DNA of 64,000 nt from Deinandra increscens subsp. villosa (taxonomy: Eukaryota; Streptophyta; Magnoliopsida; Asterales; Asteraceae): assembly GCA_039602395.1 (NCBI GenBank), contig JBCNJP010000006.1, positions 61,006,429 through 61,070,428 of the forward strand, given 5' to 3'. A model generated the notes under the pieces. It had not been told where the DNA came from, ran no database searches, and worked only from the letters and a program-made list of their open reading frames with translations. Positions 1 to 9,540 of the stretch are shown here, piece by piece; positions within the stretch are counted from its first letter, which is position 1, and each line of letters opens with the position of its first letter. The position numbers and the translations under genes are program-made.

Positions 1-206
1 AATAAGTTTACTAATAATAATAATAAGTTTATAAAAATAATAATAATAATAATAATAATAAATAATAATAAAATAATAAGTTTACTACTAATAATAATAA
101 TTATAAAAAGTTCAATAATAATAAGTAATAGTAATCATAATAATAAGTTTAATAATAATAATAATAAATAAATAAATAATAGTAAGATTAATAATAATAA
201 CAAGTA
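1..206. repeat. (TAA)n/(AAT)n microsatellite
   Basis: Imperfect AAT/TAA trinucleotide array with occasional AAG and AGT interruptions. It starts at the window edge, so its left end is not seen. No coding content. Confidence 0.9.
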
Positions 207-210
207 AAGA

Positions 211-232
211 GACCCGCGCGTTGCCGCGGGTC
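211..232 (-). mobile_element. Helitron-like 3' terminal hairpin
   Basis: An 8-bp GC stem (GACCCGCG at 211-218, CGCGGGTC at 225-232) with a 6-nt loop stands alone in very AT-rich DNA. Read on the minus strand it resembles the hairpin that precedes the CTRR terminus of plant Helitrons. No clean CTRR follows on the minus strand (CTTG lies about where it should be), so this is a degenerate end or a look-alike. The opposite end was not located. Confidence 0.4.
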
Positions 233-1732
233 GTTGTCCTTTTTTCTTTTCTTTTACGTAGCGTGTAACGATTTAGTTAAATTTGTTTTTTAACTTAGTG
301 CCATTAAAATCTAATAATATGCTTCATTAGTAGCTATTTTTGAACTTACAAACTCATAATATAACTAACACTGACCCGAATGGAAATATACCAAAGTGTT
401 GTTTAGAAAAATGTCTTCAAAACGTGTTCACTATCAAAGATATTTCAGGAGTTGCCGACATCAACCAACTTCATTTTTCACACGTGTTACAGGACGAAAT
501 TTGTTTTTAGAAAGTGTTCAAATGTCAAAGTCTTAAATGTGTGTTACCCCGTATTAGTCTATCAAAAGTTATTGTATTTCTTGTCGATATAGTAGTCATT
601 TAGTTACTTCACTAACTTACATTACATATAGAATATGTAATGATCATACCCAATAAGAATAATGTTTTAACCCAATCAAAAGACATAAAACATGACATAT
701 TTTGAGTATTTCAGATTTTGTCATGCTTAAGATTAGAAGTGAAAACAATGTAGAGACATAGAACACAATGTTAATTGTGACGTAGTTCAACAGAAAGCTC
801 AAGTGGGAAAGATGTTGGTTGCGGCCTGCGAGAAACATGTACCCACTTTCATGAGCATTTTATTCCCAAGACATCATAGCCTCTACAATTAACTTTTGAG
901 TGCCCTTGAAGTAGTTTCTGCCGTAGCCAAAAGATATACGTACATGATTAGTTGTTTACATTCATGAACGACCAAGCAAAAAAGCAAACAATCGAAATTC
1001 TTAAATCTTAAGGGAAGTATCTCAATTTGAAACCCTAATTCAGAAGTAGGGGCTAAATAATCCTCAGTGATAAAGTTACCTACAGAATCAAAACTTAGAA
1101 AATGAACTCAATCCTTGGGAACTTATTGATGGAATCACCCGAACAAAAATAAAGTCAAACATGCACTTACATATGATGTTCTTAAGTTGAAAAACGATCA
1201 GAGCAAGCACAATACACTAACAACTTCAAACATGCAATAAAAAAAACTTAAGAAAATGGAGAGAAAAGGTAAGAAATTGACTACAGAAAAGAGAGATAAA
1301 ACATACCAAATCAAGATAAACATACAATCACATGGAAAAAAGACACCTCTCAATCACTTTGACACGCGTATGCCACCGAATATTAAACCAATTAGATAAG
1401 GTGGTTTAGCCAATTGGCATATATCTCTGCCTAATACGTGTCATCGATGATTCATTTAAAAGAGAGGGAAAAAATGAGGAAAAGAGAGTAAAGAAAGAAC
1501 GTTAACCCAAAGGATGGAACCCGGGACTGTTCAATACAACTTAAAACCAAAACCAACGGATTAGCATATTAATAGTGAACAATTTTCACAAAAATAATAC
1601 AAAAACATAAACCACGATGCAATTAGAAAAAAAAATAATCGTGAAATATACCGCCACGTGTCATCACAGAAAATAACCACAGTGGCAAGAATAGTACAAA
1701 ACGTGTGTTTTTAGTGGGGCGTTTAGAAACAT
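233..1732. other. Intergenic AT-rich DNA, nothing recognised
   Basis: No long ORF, RNA gene or terminal repeat seen. A 64-codon minus-strand ORF at 644-838 has no recognisable domain and is taken as chance. Confidence 0.6.
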
Positions 1733-1851
1733 AATGGGCCATTAAGGCCTTAATGGGCAATTAAGCTAACCCCATTACTAGGAAGTTATGGCCCACTAGT
1801 GGGAAGTTAAGGCCCTTAGTGGAGAGTTAAGGCCTTAATGGGGAATTACGT

Positions 1852-1852
<1 letters not shown>

Positions 1853-1888
<36 letters not shown>

Positions 1889-2156
1889 TAATAATAATAA
1901 AATAATAATAATAAAATAATAATAATAATAATAATATGTTTTATAATAATAAAAGTAAGTTTAATAATAATAAATAATAATAACAATAAAAAATAATAAT
2001 AAGTTTAATAACAATAGTACTAATAGTAATTATTATAGAAAGTTTAATAATAATAAGTAATAGTAATCATAATAATAAGTTTAATAATAATTATAATAAT
2101 AATTTTAATAATAATAATAAGTTTTGTAATAATAATATTAGTAATAAATAATGAGT

Positions 2157-2194
<38 letters not shown>

Positions 2195-2256
2195 TAATAG
2201 GTTTAATAATAATAAGTTTTATAATAATAATAATAATAATAATAACAATAATAAGT

Positions 2257-2290
<34 letters not shown>

Positions 2291-2377
2291 GTTAAATAAT
2301 AATAATAATAAGTTTTATAATGATAATAATAATAATAAATAAGTAATAATAATAATAAGATTAATAATAACAATAAT

Positions 2378-2413
<36 letters not shown>

Positions 2414-2424
2414 TAATAATAATA
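1853..2424. repeat. (AAT)n microsatellite
   Basis: About 570 bp of imperfect AAT repeats broken by AAG, TTT and CAA units. It is the longest simple-sequence tract in the window. Confidence 0.9.
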
Positions 2425-2617
2425 ATTATTGTAAGTTCTAAATTCAGTGTATTAAGGGAGATACGCATAACTAGTTGTATTTGCATGGAGTGAATATGTG
2501 TATCTATATATGTATATATATGTACGTATAATATTTTCTACTTTCATTTTTTTAGTATATTTTTTATAGTTTTATACTTTGACGACAGAACTTATAGACC
2601 TTAACGTTTTATTATTT

Positions 2618-2664
2618 TAAAATTATTATTATTATTATTATTATTGTTGTTGTTGTTATTATTA

Positions 2665-2699
<35 letters not shown>

Positions 2700-2700
2700 T
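2618..2700. repeat. (ATT)n/(GTT)n microsatellite
   Basis: ATT repeats interrupted by a short GTT run. Their orientation is opposite to the AAT array upstream. Confidence 0.85.
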
Positions 2701-3163
2701 ATCATGATTAATTTTCAAAAAACTTTTAGTTGCGAATATAAAAAATTAACGTTTTAATATTTGTAAGTTATTAAAAGGAAAAGAGGGTCAAATGTAAGTT
2801 AGAAACCTTTATAAAATGTTACTTATAACTTTTAAAAAAATACAAGTTTGAAGCAAAAGAGAGTCAAATGTAAGTTAGAAAATTTTAGGGATTCTTAATG
2901 CCCCATTTAGGGCTTAACTGGGCATTTATGTTATATCTCTCTCCAATCATTGGCGCCAATCCCTATGAAATTGTGTTAAATGAGGTGTCACGACTTAACT
3001 GGGCATTAAGGGCATAATGGAGCATTTAGATTTATACAAATGGGGCATTATGGCCTTAATGGGCCATTAAGGGTGATGTCCCTAGCAATTTTTTGAGTGT
3101 CCCTAGCAACACCCTTTTCATATTTGAAAAATGAGATGTGGTGTAATAAAATTAATTACTATG

Positions 3164-3180
3164 ATATAAAAATATATATA
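3164..3180. repeat. Left 17-bp target-site duplication of LINE
   Basis: ATATAAAAATATATATA lies immediately 5' of the LINE. It is identical to the 17 bases that directly follow the LINE poly(A) tail at 8481-8497. The sequence is AT-rich, but its exact placement at both expected edges makes chance unlikely. Confidence 0.75.
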
Positions 3181-3258
3181 AGTATTCAATACTTACATAT
3201 TAATGGTGGGTATTGAGAGAATTTGAATTAGGGAGTTGAGGTTGACCGACAAACAACA

Positions 3259-4986
3259 ATGGAGGAAGAAGGATGGGAAATAGTGACTCGAAAGAAAACT
3301 CAGAAAAGGGAGAAAGGAAAGCGGAAGTATGATTGGCCTGCTTCAGTGGTGTCTTATTTCATTTCTCATCTTCCGGAGGATTGTAACAGACAAATGGTTT
3401 GGAAGGAATGCCTACATTTTGGGAACGTTGTTGATGTTTTCATCTCCGATAAACGGGGAAGGAACGGAGACAAGTTTGGCTTTGTGAAGTTTGACGAGGT
3501 TAAAGATAAATGGGCTTTGGAGAGAGTCCTGGGAAAGGTTAAGATCGGCAACTCGGTGATAACGGCAAACCTTCAGAAATATGACCGGAATCACAGAGCT
3601 GCCGAAAGGGTTGGTGAAGGAGTGCGGAACCAAACTACAACTCATAGTGTATGGGGAAGATTGAATTGGCAAGCTAAGGAGGTAGCACCAAAAGGAAGAG
3701 TGAGATCCTTTGTGGAGGTTCTTTCAAACGAACCTAAGTCGGCTGTACCGGAAAAAGAAGTCATCATCACGGAGCCTCCTCCTGGTTTCATAGAAGAATG
3801 GAAAGGAATCTCCATCATTGGAAAAACTACTGATTTGGAAACCATCAACAATCTCAACGGCATCTTGTCTAAGGAAGGGTCACTAAAACCTCAACTGAGG
3901 TTTATGGGAGGGCTTAAAGCCATGTTAACGTTCTACGATGAGGATGAAGCTGAGTCTTTCAGAAAAGATCTGGGCAGTAGGAGGGACATTTTCAATTCTC
4001 TTGAACGTTGGGAGAAACACGATTGGGAGCAGGAGCGAATCGTATGGGTAAAAGTATACGGCGTCCCACCGTTCTTATGGGACGAAGGAGTCTTTGAATG
4101 CATCGGAAAAAAGTTTGGGACGGTGGTGATACCTCCCGGGGCCGATGGGTATGATGTCAACCTTGCCTTTAAGAAGATGGGGATCCTTACCAAGTCGTTT
4201 GAACCTATCGACGAAGTTTGCTCCGTCCGGTGGAACGAAAAAACGTTTCGTGTTAGAGTTAAAGAATTGGAAGAGGAATGGCTGCCGGATTTTGTCCGAA
4301 ATCAAGACGGAATCGGTGGGATCTCAGCTACTCCGGCGAACCGTTTATCACCGGTCAACGATGTTGACGATGGTGTCGAGGAAGATCGTGGCGTCAGAGG
4401 GGATTTGTCTCCTAAAGGGTCAACAGAAGAAACCTCCAAAATAAAGGACGACGACTTTCTGGAGGTTACAGAAAGGGTGGCAGGAAAAGAGATGTTGCAG
4501 AATATGCCTGTCGTGTCTAGGGTGAGCATGGCGACAAAGGAGGCGGATGAGGCTGCAGGTGAGTCCCCAAGTATCCCTGGCCCAAATCAGGTGGAAAACA
4601 TGCTTAGGCGGGTTGGGCTTGGGCCTTCAATTTCGGGGTCTTCTTGTAACTTAAATTCTGGGCCTATTTTAAGAAGCCAAAGTGGAAGAAATATGTTTAA
4701 GCCTACTGGCCTAGTGCTGCGATCTATGAGTAAAAAAACGGGATCTCAGAATTCTCAGCTTTTTTCAACGGCATCCAGAGGAAGGAAGCAAGCTCCGACG
4801 GGTGAAAAAAAGGTTTTACGGAGTGGTTCGAAGCGGTCTGAAAGGCTGTCGTTTGAGGACCCGGAAATGTTAAAAGGAGAGGTTTTGGAAACAATCAAAT
4901 TGGGAAGATGCGTCGGGGTATCCTTGGAAGACAACGCAAGTAAGGTGGCGGAAGTGGTAGTGGGTGACAATTACACTGGTTTTTGA
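3259..4986 (+). CDS. LINE ORF1: RRM-containing RNA-binding protein
   Basis: 575 aa. In plant L1 elements ORF1 binds the element RNA to form the ribonucleoprotein used in retrotransposition. A basic N-terminus (residues 10-24) is followed by an RNA recognition motif at about 28-110, with an RNP2-like YFISHL (33-38) and an RNP1-like DKFGFVKF (71-78). A second conserved block at about 200-350 resembles the DUF4283-like region of plant LINE ORF1. The C-terminal third is low complexity. No CCHC zinc knuckle is present, unlike many related ORF1 proteins. The ATG at 3259 is the first in the element and opens an uninterrupted frame. Its stop overlaps the ORF2 start by one base (TGATG). Confidence 0.88.
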   Translation: MEEEGWEIVTRKKTQKREKGKRKYDWPASVVSYFISHLPEDCNRQMVWKECLHFGNVVDVFISDKRGRNGDKFGFVKFDEVKDKWALERVLGKVKIGNSVITANLQKYDRNHRAAERVGEGVRNQTTTHSVWGRLNWQAKEVAPKGRVRSFVEVLSNEPKSAVPEKEVIITEPPPGFIEEWKGISIIGKTTDLETINNLNGILSKEGSLKPQLRFMGGLKAMLTFYDEDEAESFRKDLGSRRDIFNSLERWEKHDWEQERIVWVKVYGVPPFLWDEGVFECIGKKFGTVVIPPGADGYDVNLAFKKMGILTKSFEPIDEVCSVRWNEKTFRVRVKELEEEWLPDFVRNQDGIGGISATPANRLSPVNDVDDGVEEDRGVRGDLSPKGSTEETSKIKDDDFLEVTERVAGKEMLQNMPVVSRVSMATKEADEAAGESPSIPGPNQVENMLRRVGLGPSISGSSCNLNSGPILRSQSGRNMFKPTGLVLRSMSKKTGSQNSQLFSTASRGRKQAPTGEKKVLRSGSKRSERLSFEDPEMLKGEVLETIKLGRCVGVSLEDNASKVAEVVVGDNYTGF

Positions 4987-7900
4987 TGGATTGTTTATCT
5001 CTAAACATCCGTGGGGTTAGGGATCCCGTTAAGATCCTTTGGGTTAACGACTTACGTAAGGAGCATCGGTTTTGGTTTCTTTGCCTGCAGGAAACCATGG
5101 TCTCTAATGGGTGTTCTATACCCATGAAAAAATTGTGGGGCAGAGGGCAGTTTGATTGGGACTGGGTTGATTCGAGAGGAAACTCGGGAGGACTGGTGAG
5201 CGCCTGGGATAAATCTAAATTTCATATGCTCAAAACGATTAAAGATCCCAATTTCCTTATCATCGTCGGTTCTTTGGTCGGGGTGGATGAGGAGGTAAAC
5301 GTAGTTAATGTTTACGCTCCGCAAGGTGCGCCGGAGAAGAGAGCGTTGTGGGATAAATTGTTAGAGTGGAAAAGAAAGTTGTCGGGTTGGTGGGTGTTCA
5401 CCGGAGATTTTAATGAAGTCCGGCGTAGAGAAGAACGGCGGTTCTCTTCGTTCAACAAAAAAGGCGCTGACGATTTTAATTCCTTCATCGAAGCAGCGGG
5501 TCTCGGGGAGTTCAAAATGGGGGGTGAAAAATTTACGTACATGGAGACTAACGGTAGAAGCTTTAGTAAATTGGATCGTTTTCTCGTATGTGACTATGTG
5601 CGTAATAGGTGGCCGGAGGCAGCGGTTACGGCTCTTCCGCGAAAATGCTCCGACCACTGCCCCATCCTCATCAAGTTTTCTAAGGATGACTTCGGCCCTT
5701 GTCCGTTCAAAGTGTATTCTTCGTGGTTAAACCACCCGGATTTCGAAGTGGTCGTTAGAAGGAGCATGGAGGGTTTCTCGTCGGAGGCTGGTTGCAAGCC
5801 TGACGTTAGATTATTAAATAAGTTGAAGAAGTTGAAGTATGATATTAAAGCATGGAGGGTAGAGGTGGTCAAAGATATGGGTAAGCAACAGATGCATGCA
5901 TTGGAGGTGTGTAATTATTTCGAATCTTTAGCCTTGTTGTTTCCTATTACTGTTGATGAATCAAAGACTTGGGATGAGGCTAAAGTTCGCTTAAAAAGTT
6001 TGGAGGAGGCTCGGGTCGAAGATTTAAAACAAAAAAGTAGGGTAAAGTGGGCCATTGATGGGGATGCCAACTCTAGCTTCTTTCATGGGATGGTTAATGG
6101 AAACATAGCGGCGAGTCGGATCAATGGGTTAAAATTGGATAATAATTGGGTAACGGAACCTATGATGATCAAGAAGGTTACTTTCAATTTTTTTAAGACC
6201 AAATTTAAACAATCTCATCAATGGAGACCTCCTATTGTGTGTGATGGTTTAAACAAATTATCGGACGGAGATAGTGAGGCTTTGGTTGTTCCTTTCTCGA
6301 AAGAGGAAATCAAAGGTGCCGTTTGGGATTGCGGGAGTGATAAGGCCCCGGGTCCGGATGGGTTTAACTTCGCGTTCATAAAAAGATTTTGGGTCCTCTT
6401 CGAAAAAGATTTCTGTGACATCTTCGATTCCTTCTATAGGGATGGTTTGATCGGTAGAGGTTGCGGTGCGGCGTTTATACACCTAATAGCTAAGACTAAA
6501 GACCCAAAAGAGCTATCCGAATATCGCCCCATTAGCCTTGTCGGTATTATCCCAAAGGTTATTTCTAAAGTGTTAGCTAATAGGATTAAAACCCCTCTTG
6601 CTAGCATCATTTCGGAACCGCAAATGGCCTTCTTGGCGGGTCGAAATATTATTGATGGGGCTCTCATTGTTAACGAGTTGGTGTCTTGGGCAAAGAAAAG
6701 AAAGGATCCCACTCTTCTTTTTAAAATTGATTTCGAAAAGGCTTACGATACCGTCGATTGGGCCTTTCTTGATTCTATTTTAACTCAAATGAATTTTCCG
6801 TCAAGATGGAGAGACTGGGTCAAAGGAACGTTGAAAGCTTCTAGAACTTCGGTTCTTGTTAATGGATCTCCTACTTGGGAGTTCCAATGTGAAAGAGGGG
6901 TGAGACAAGGAGACCCTCTCTCTCCTTTCCTCTTTCTTATTGTCATGGAGGTTCTTCATTGGATGATTAAGAGAGCCGCGGATGGGGGTTTTTTTACGGG
7001 GTTGCAAGTGCCTAACGGGGGTCCATGTGTCACACATATCCTCTTTGCGGATGATGCGATAGTTCTTGGGCAATGGTCTACCTCTAATGTTCTTAATCTT
7101 GTTCGCCTTCTCCGGATTTTCGGTATGACTTCGGGCCTTAAGATTAACTTATCCAAGTGCTCTCTCCATGGGTTGAATGTTTTGGGCAACGATATTGAGC
7201 ATAAAGCCGGTCTTCTCAATTGCAAAAGTGGCGAATTTCCATTTAAATATCTTGGGCTCATGGTAGGTGCCAATATGAATCGAGTGAAGAGTTGGGATGA
7301 GTTGGTTGGTGTGGTCGAACGAAGACTTTCTAGGTGGAAGGCCTTGTCTCTCTCTATGGGGGGTAGGTTGGTATTGGCCAAATCCGTCCTTGAAAGTCTC
7401 CCGACGTACTATTTTTCTCTTTACAAGGCTCCGATTAAGGTGATCCAAAAGTTGGAGAGCATTCGATCCCGTTTTTTGTGGGGTTATAAAGATGGTGAGC
7501 ATAGATCGATTCATTGGGTTTGTAGGGAAGATGTTTCAAAACCGGTGGATGAAGGGGGCTTGGGGCTAGTCCCGTTTAAAGTCTCTAATGTTTGCATGCT
7601 CTCAAAATGGATATGGAGATTTTGGAAGGATCAAAGTAGTTTGTGGAGAAAAGTAATCCAAGGTGTGCATTTTAATTCCTCCATCAACATTAATGAAATT
7701 CCAAGGAAGAGAAGCCTGGGTGGAATTTGGAATGCTATCTTGGGCTCTCGTGATGGGCTCAAGAATGAAGGGGTTGATATTCAAAATCTCATTTCTTTCA
7801 ACAGTGGGCAAGTGAGGTGGGCCGGTGATAATACGGGTTCTTTTAGTGTTGCTTGTGTTAGAAGAATTTGGAAGTGGTTCCCCCGGTCGAATGGTTTGGT

Positions 7901-8393
7901 TATGCCTTGGAACAAGCTCGTGCCTCTTAAGGTTAACATTCTCTTTTGGAGAATTCTCAAGGATAGGATCGCCACCAAGGAGGCTCTTGCAAGAAGGAAA
8001 ATTAGCATCCCGGACCCGGGTTGCAATCTTTGTTCGGAAGGGTTCGAATCGGTACATCACCTTATGATGGGTTGTCGTATGGCCGCCGGGATTTGGGACT
8101 TGGTGTCGGGTTGGTGCAAAGTTCCTCTTATTTTTGCGATGGATTTGGGAGATCTCCTCCATGTGGTTGAAGACTCACGTTTTGATCGGAAGGCTAAGAT
8201 GGTATTCTATGCAATTATCATGACGACATGTTGGGTAATTTGGATCGCTAGGAATCAAGCGACATATGAAGGCTCGAAGACTTGTATCTCGGTTTTATTT
8301 AAGGAAATTAAATGCTTTAGCTTTCTTTGGGTAAAAAATAGAGGGAAGTGGTCGAGTCTTTCTTGGGTTGATTGGAACAATTTTTCAATGTAA
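4986..8393 (+). CDS. LINE ORF2: endonuclease / reverse transcriptase
   Basis: 1135 aa from ATG 4986; the frame is also open at a preceding TTG. An APE-like endonuclease (about 1-230) nicks target DNA, with Asn7, Glu36, GDFN (Asp141, Asn143) and SDH (Asp223, His224) visible. The reverse transcriptase spans about 440-740 and shows Asp582 (KIDFEKAYD), RQGDPLSPFLF and FADD with Asp689 and Asp690. The C-terminal zf-RVT region (about 975-1035) has a CNLC...HH...C pattern. All catalytic residues are present and the frame is unbroken, which is unusual in this window. Translation probably follows ORF1 by termination-reinitiation at TGATG, an inference from the one-base overlap. Confidence 0.93.
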   Translation: MDCLSLNIRGVRDPVKILWVNDLRKEHRFWFLCLQETMVSNGCSIPMKKLWGRGQFDWDWVDSRGNSGGLVSAWDKSKFHMLKTIKDPNFLIIVGSLVGVDEEVNVVNVYAPQGAPEKRALWDKLLEWKRKLSGWWVFTGDFNEVRRREERRFSSFNKKGADDFNSFIEAAGLGEFKMGGEKFTYMETNGRSFSKLDRFLVCDYVRNRWPEAAVTALPRKCSDHCPILIKFSKDDFGPCPFKVYSSWLNHPDFEVVVRRSMEGFSSEAGCKPDVRLLNKLKKLKYDIKAWRVEVVKDMGKQQMHALEVCNYFESLALLFPITVDESKTWDEAKVRLKSLEEARVEDLKQKSRVKWAIDGDANSSFFHGMVNGNIAASRINGLKLDNNWVTEPMMIKKVTFNFFKTKFKQSHQWRPPIVCDGLNKLSDGDSEALVVPFSKEEIKGAVWDCGSDKAPGPDGFNFAFIKRFWVLFEKDFCDIFDSFYRDGLIGRGCGAAFIHLIAKTKDPKELSEYRPISLVGIIPKVISKVLANRIKTPLASIISEPQMAFLAGRNIIDGALIVNELVSWAKKRKDPTLLFKIDFEKAYDTVDWAFLDSILTQMNFPSRWRDWVKGTLKASRTSVLVNGSPTWEFQCERGVRQGDPLSPFLFLIVMEVLHWMIKRAADGGFFTGLQVPNGGPCVTHILFADDAIVLGQWSTSNVLNLVRLLRIFGMTSGLKINLSKCSLHGLNVLGNDIEHKAGLLNCKSGEFPFKYLGLMVGANMNRVKSWDELVGVVERRLSRWKALSLSMGGRLVLAKSVLESLPTYYFSLYKAPIKVIQKLESIRSRFLWGYKDGEHRSIHWVCREDVSKPVDEGGLGLVPFKVSNVCMLSKWIWRFWKDQSSLWRKVIQGVHFNSSININEIPRKRSLGGIWNAILGSRDGLKNEGVDIQNLISFNSGQVRWAGDNTGSFSVACVRRIWKWFPRSNGLVMPWNKLVPLKVNILFWRILKDRIATKEALARRKISIPDPGCNLCSEGFESVHHLMMGCRMAAGIWDLVSGWCKVPLIFAMDLGDLLHVVEDSRFDRKAKMVFYAIIMTTCWVIWIARNQATYEGSKTCISVLFKEIKCFSFLWVKNRGKWSSLSWVDWNNFSM

Positions 8394-8480
8394 GTCCCCG
8401 CCTTTTTTTGTTGTGTTTTTGGCCCCCTAGTGTCTTGCTAGGTTGGGTATTCCTTAATGAATTCGCCGTTCAAAAAAAAA
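8394..8480 (+). other. LINE 3' UTR and poly(A) tail
   Basis: 87 nt from the ORF2 stop to the end of the A-run (8472-8480). The segment with TTTTTGTTGTG and GGCCCCCTAGTG just before the tail is the style of 3' end seen in plant L1 elements. Confidence 0.8.
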
Positions 8481-8497
8481 ATATAAAAATATATATA
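8481..8497. repeat. Right 17-bp target-site duplication of LINE
   Basis: Perfect copy of 3164-3180, beginning at the first non-poly(A) base. Confidence 0.75.
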
Positions 8498-9540
8498 TAT
8501 ATGTACGATGTACCATGGGTAGGGTTTGTTAGCTCATCAAGACCTCATCTGTCCAATCAGAGACAGTGATGTGAGGGACACATGGGAAGGGTAGATGCAC
8601 CAGATTGCTGCCCATTCCCACCCCTTACTTTGGCGTAGTGGTAGTGGGGGGTGGTTCTTAGGTGTGTCAGGGGCTATTGAATAGAGTAGTACGCTCGAGT
8701 CTTGGTTTTACCATAACCGTACGATTTGGTTTTGATGTGTTTGTGATTATGTGACAATTTGTCACATTTATTGTGGTAATTCAACAACTCCGAATCTAAA
8801 CCTTATAACAATGTTTAAGTTTAAGTGAACTCCAAATTTGAACAAATATATAGATATATAAAATCGAAGAAGATTCATGCATATGAAGTGATACATTATG
8901 TGAAATGAGCTTAGTCCATAGTTAAAATAGCTAAAGTCAAAGAAATTAAAGAATAAAAACTAGTCGAAGGTATGCATAACGCTTTCTCTTTGCATCCATT
9001 CGTAGCTCAAGTAAGTACTTTAACCGCATGCCTAGCATACGGCATTATGGTACATTGACATATTTAATTGACATGTGAAAATGATGAGTATGTTGGTTTT
9101 GAGGTTTAAAGTTATATATAGAAAGAATGAGTAGAGTGATGATGTGACATGTTGATTAGCTATGCATGTGAGATGGTTAGTTTGTAGCGTTGCTAACAAT
9201 CCTAAATAAGTTAAGAGGTTTTTACTAATTAAATGTGATTATTTGTAGGGTCGAGTTATATAAAAATTGTTCTTACTTTAAGATGCTCAAAAGGTTTCTT
9301 AAAAACTCGTAAATCACCACCACAATTTTTATTGTATTTCTATTGTAACTTGAATGTTGAATGACTTTTATCTAATAAGAGAAGTTTGACAGATATATAT
9401 TTTCAGTTTTTACATACATTATTAAGTTTATAAAACAAACAGTCTTATATTTTCAGATTACAGGCCTTCAGATCACATCTTTAGCTGCAGGCACGAAATT
9501 AGACTGCAGAGAGTTTTTGTCTACAAAAACAAATAATTCC
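8498..9540. other. Intergenic DNA, nothing recognised
   Basis: No ORF or RNA gene supported. The last part may be the decayed LTR of the relic that follows, since a PBS-like site sits right after it. Confidence 0.5.

Larger units (their letters stand above)
1733..3090. repeat. Possible fold-back structure with TTAATGGGCC arms and AAT/ATT arrays
   Basis: The left arm (about 1733-1850) is rich in ATGGGCCATTAAGGCC-type palindromic units. A related segment in inverted orientation lies at about 2890-3090. Inside, an (AAT)n array (1853-2424) is mirrored by an (ATT)n array (2618-2700). Arms and microsatellites are therefore arranged head to head, as in a large hairpin or fold-back transposon. The arms are only about 80% alike by eye and no target-site duplication was found. 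The asparagine-rich ORF at 2151-2342 is just translated (AAT)n. Confidence 0.4.
3181..8480 (+). mobile_element. Full-length plant L1-type LINE (non-LTR retrotransposon)
   Basis: About 5.3 kb. In order it has a short 5' leader (about 78 nt), ORF1 (RRM-type RNA-binding protein), ORF2 (endonuclease, reverse transcriptase and zinc-binding C-terminus), a short 3' UTR and an A-run at 8472-8480. A perfect 17-bp target-site duplication flanks it. Both ORFs are open, so it may be a young, potentially autonomous copy. The very short leader leaves open a slight 5' truncation. The A9 tail followed by an AT-rich repeat fits target-primed insertion at an AT-rich site. Confidence 0.92.

Noticed and set aside
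2151..2342. Asparagine-rich 63-aa ORF
   Set aside because: Direct translation of an (AAT)n microsatellite.
3366..8162. Many antisense ORFs over the LINE
   Set aside because: They overlap strongly coding plus-strand ORFs and have no motif.
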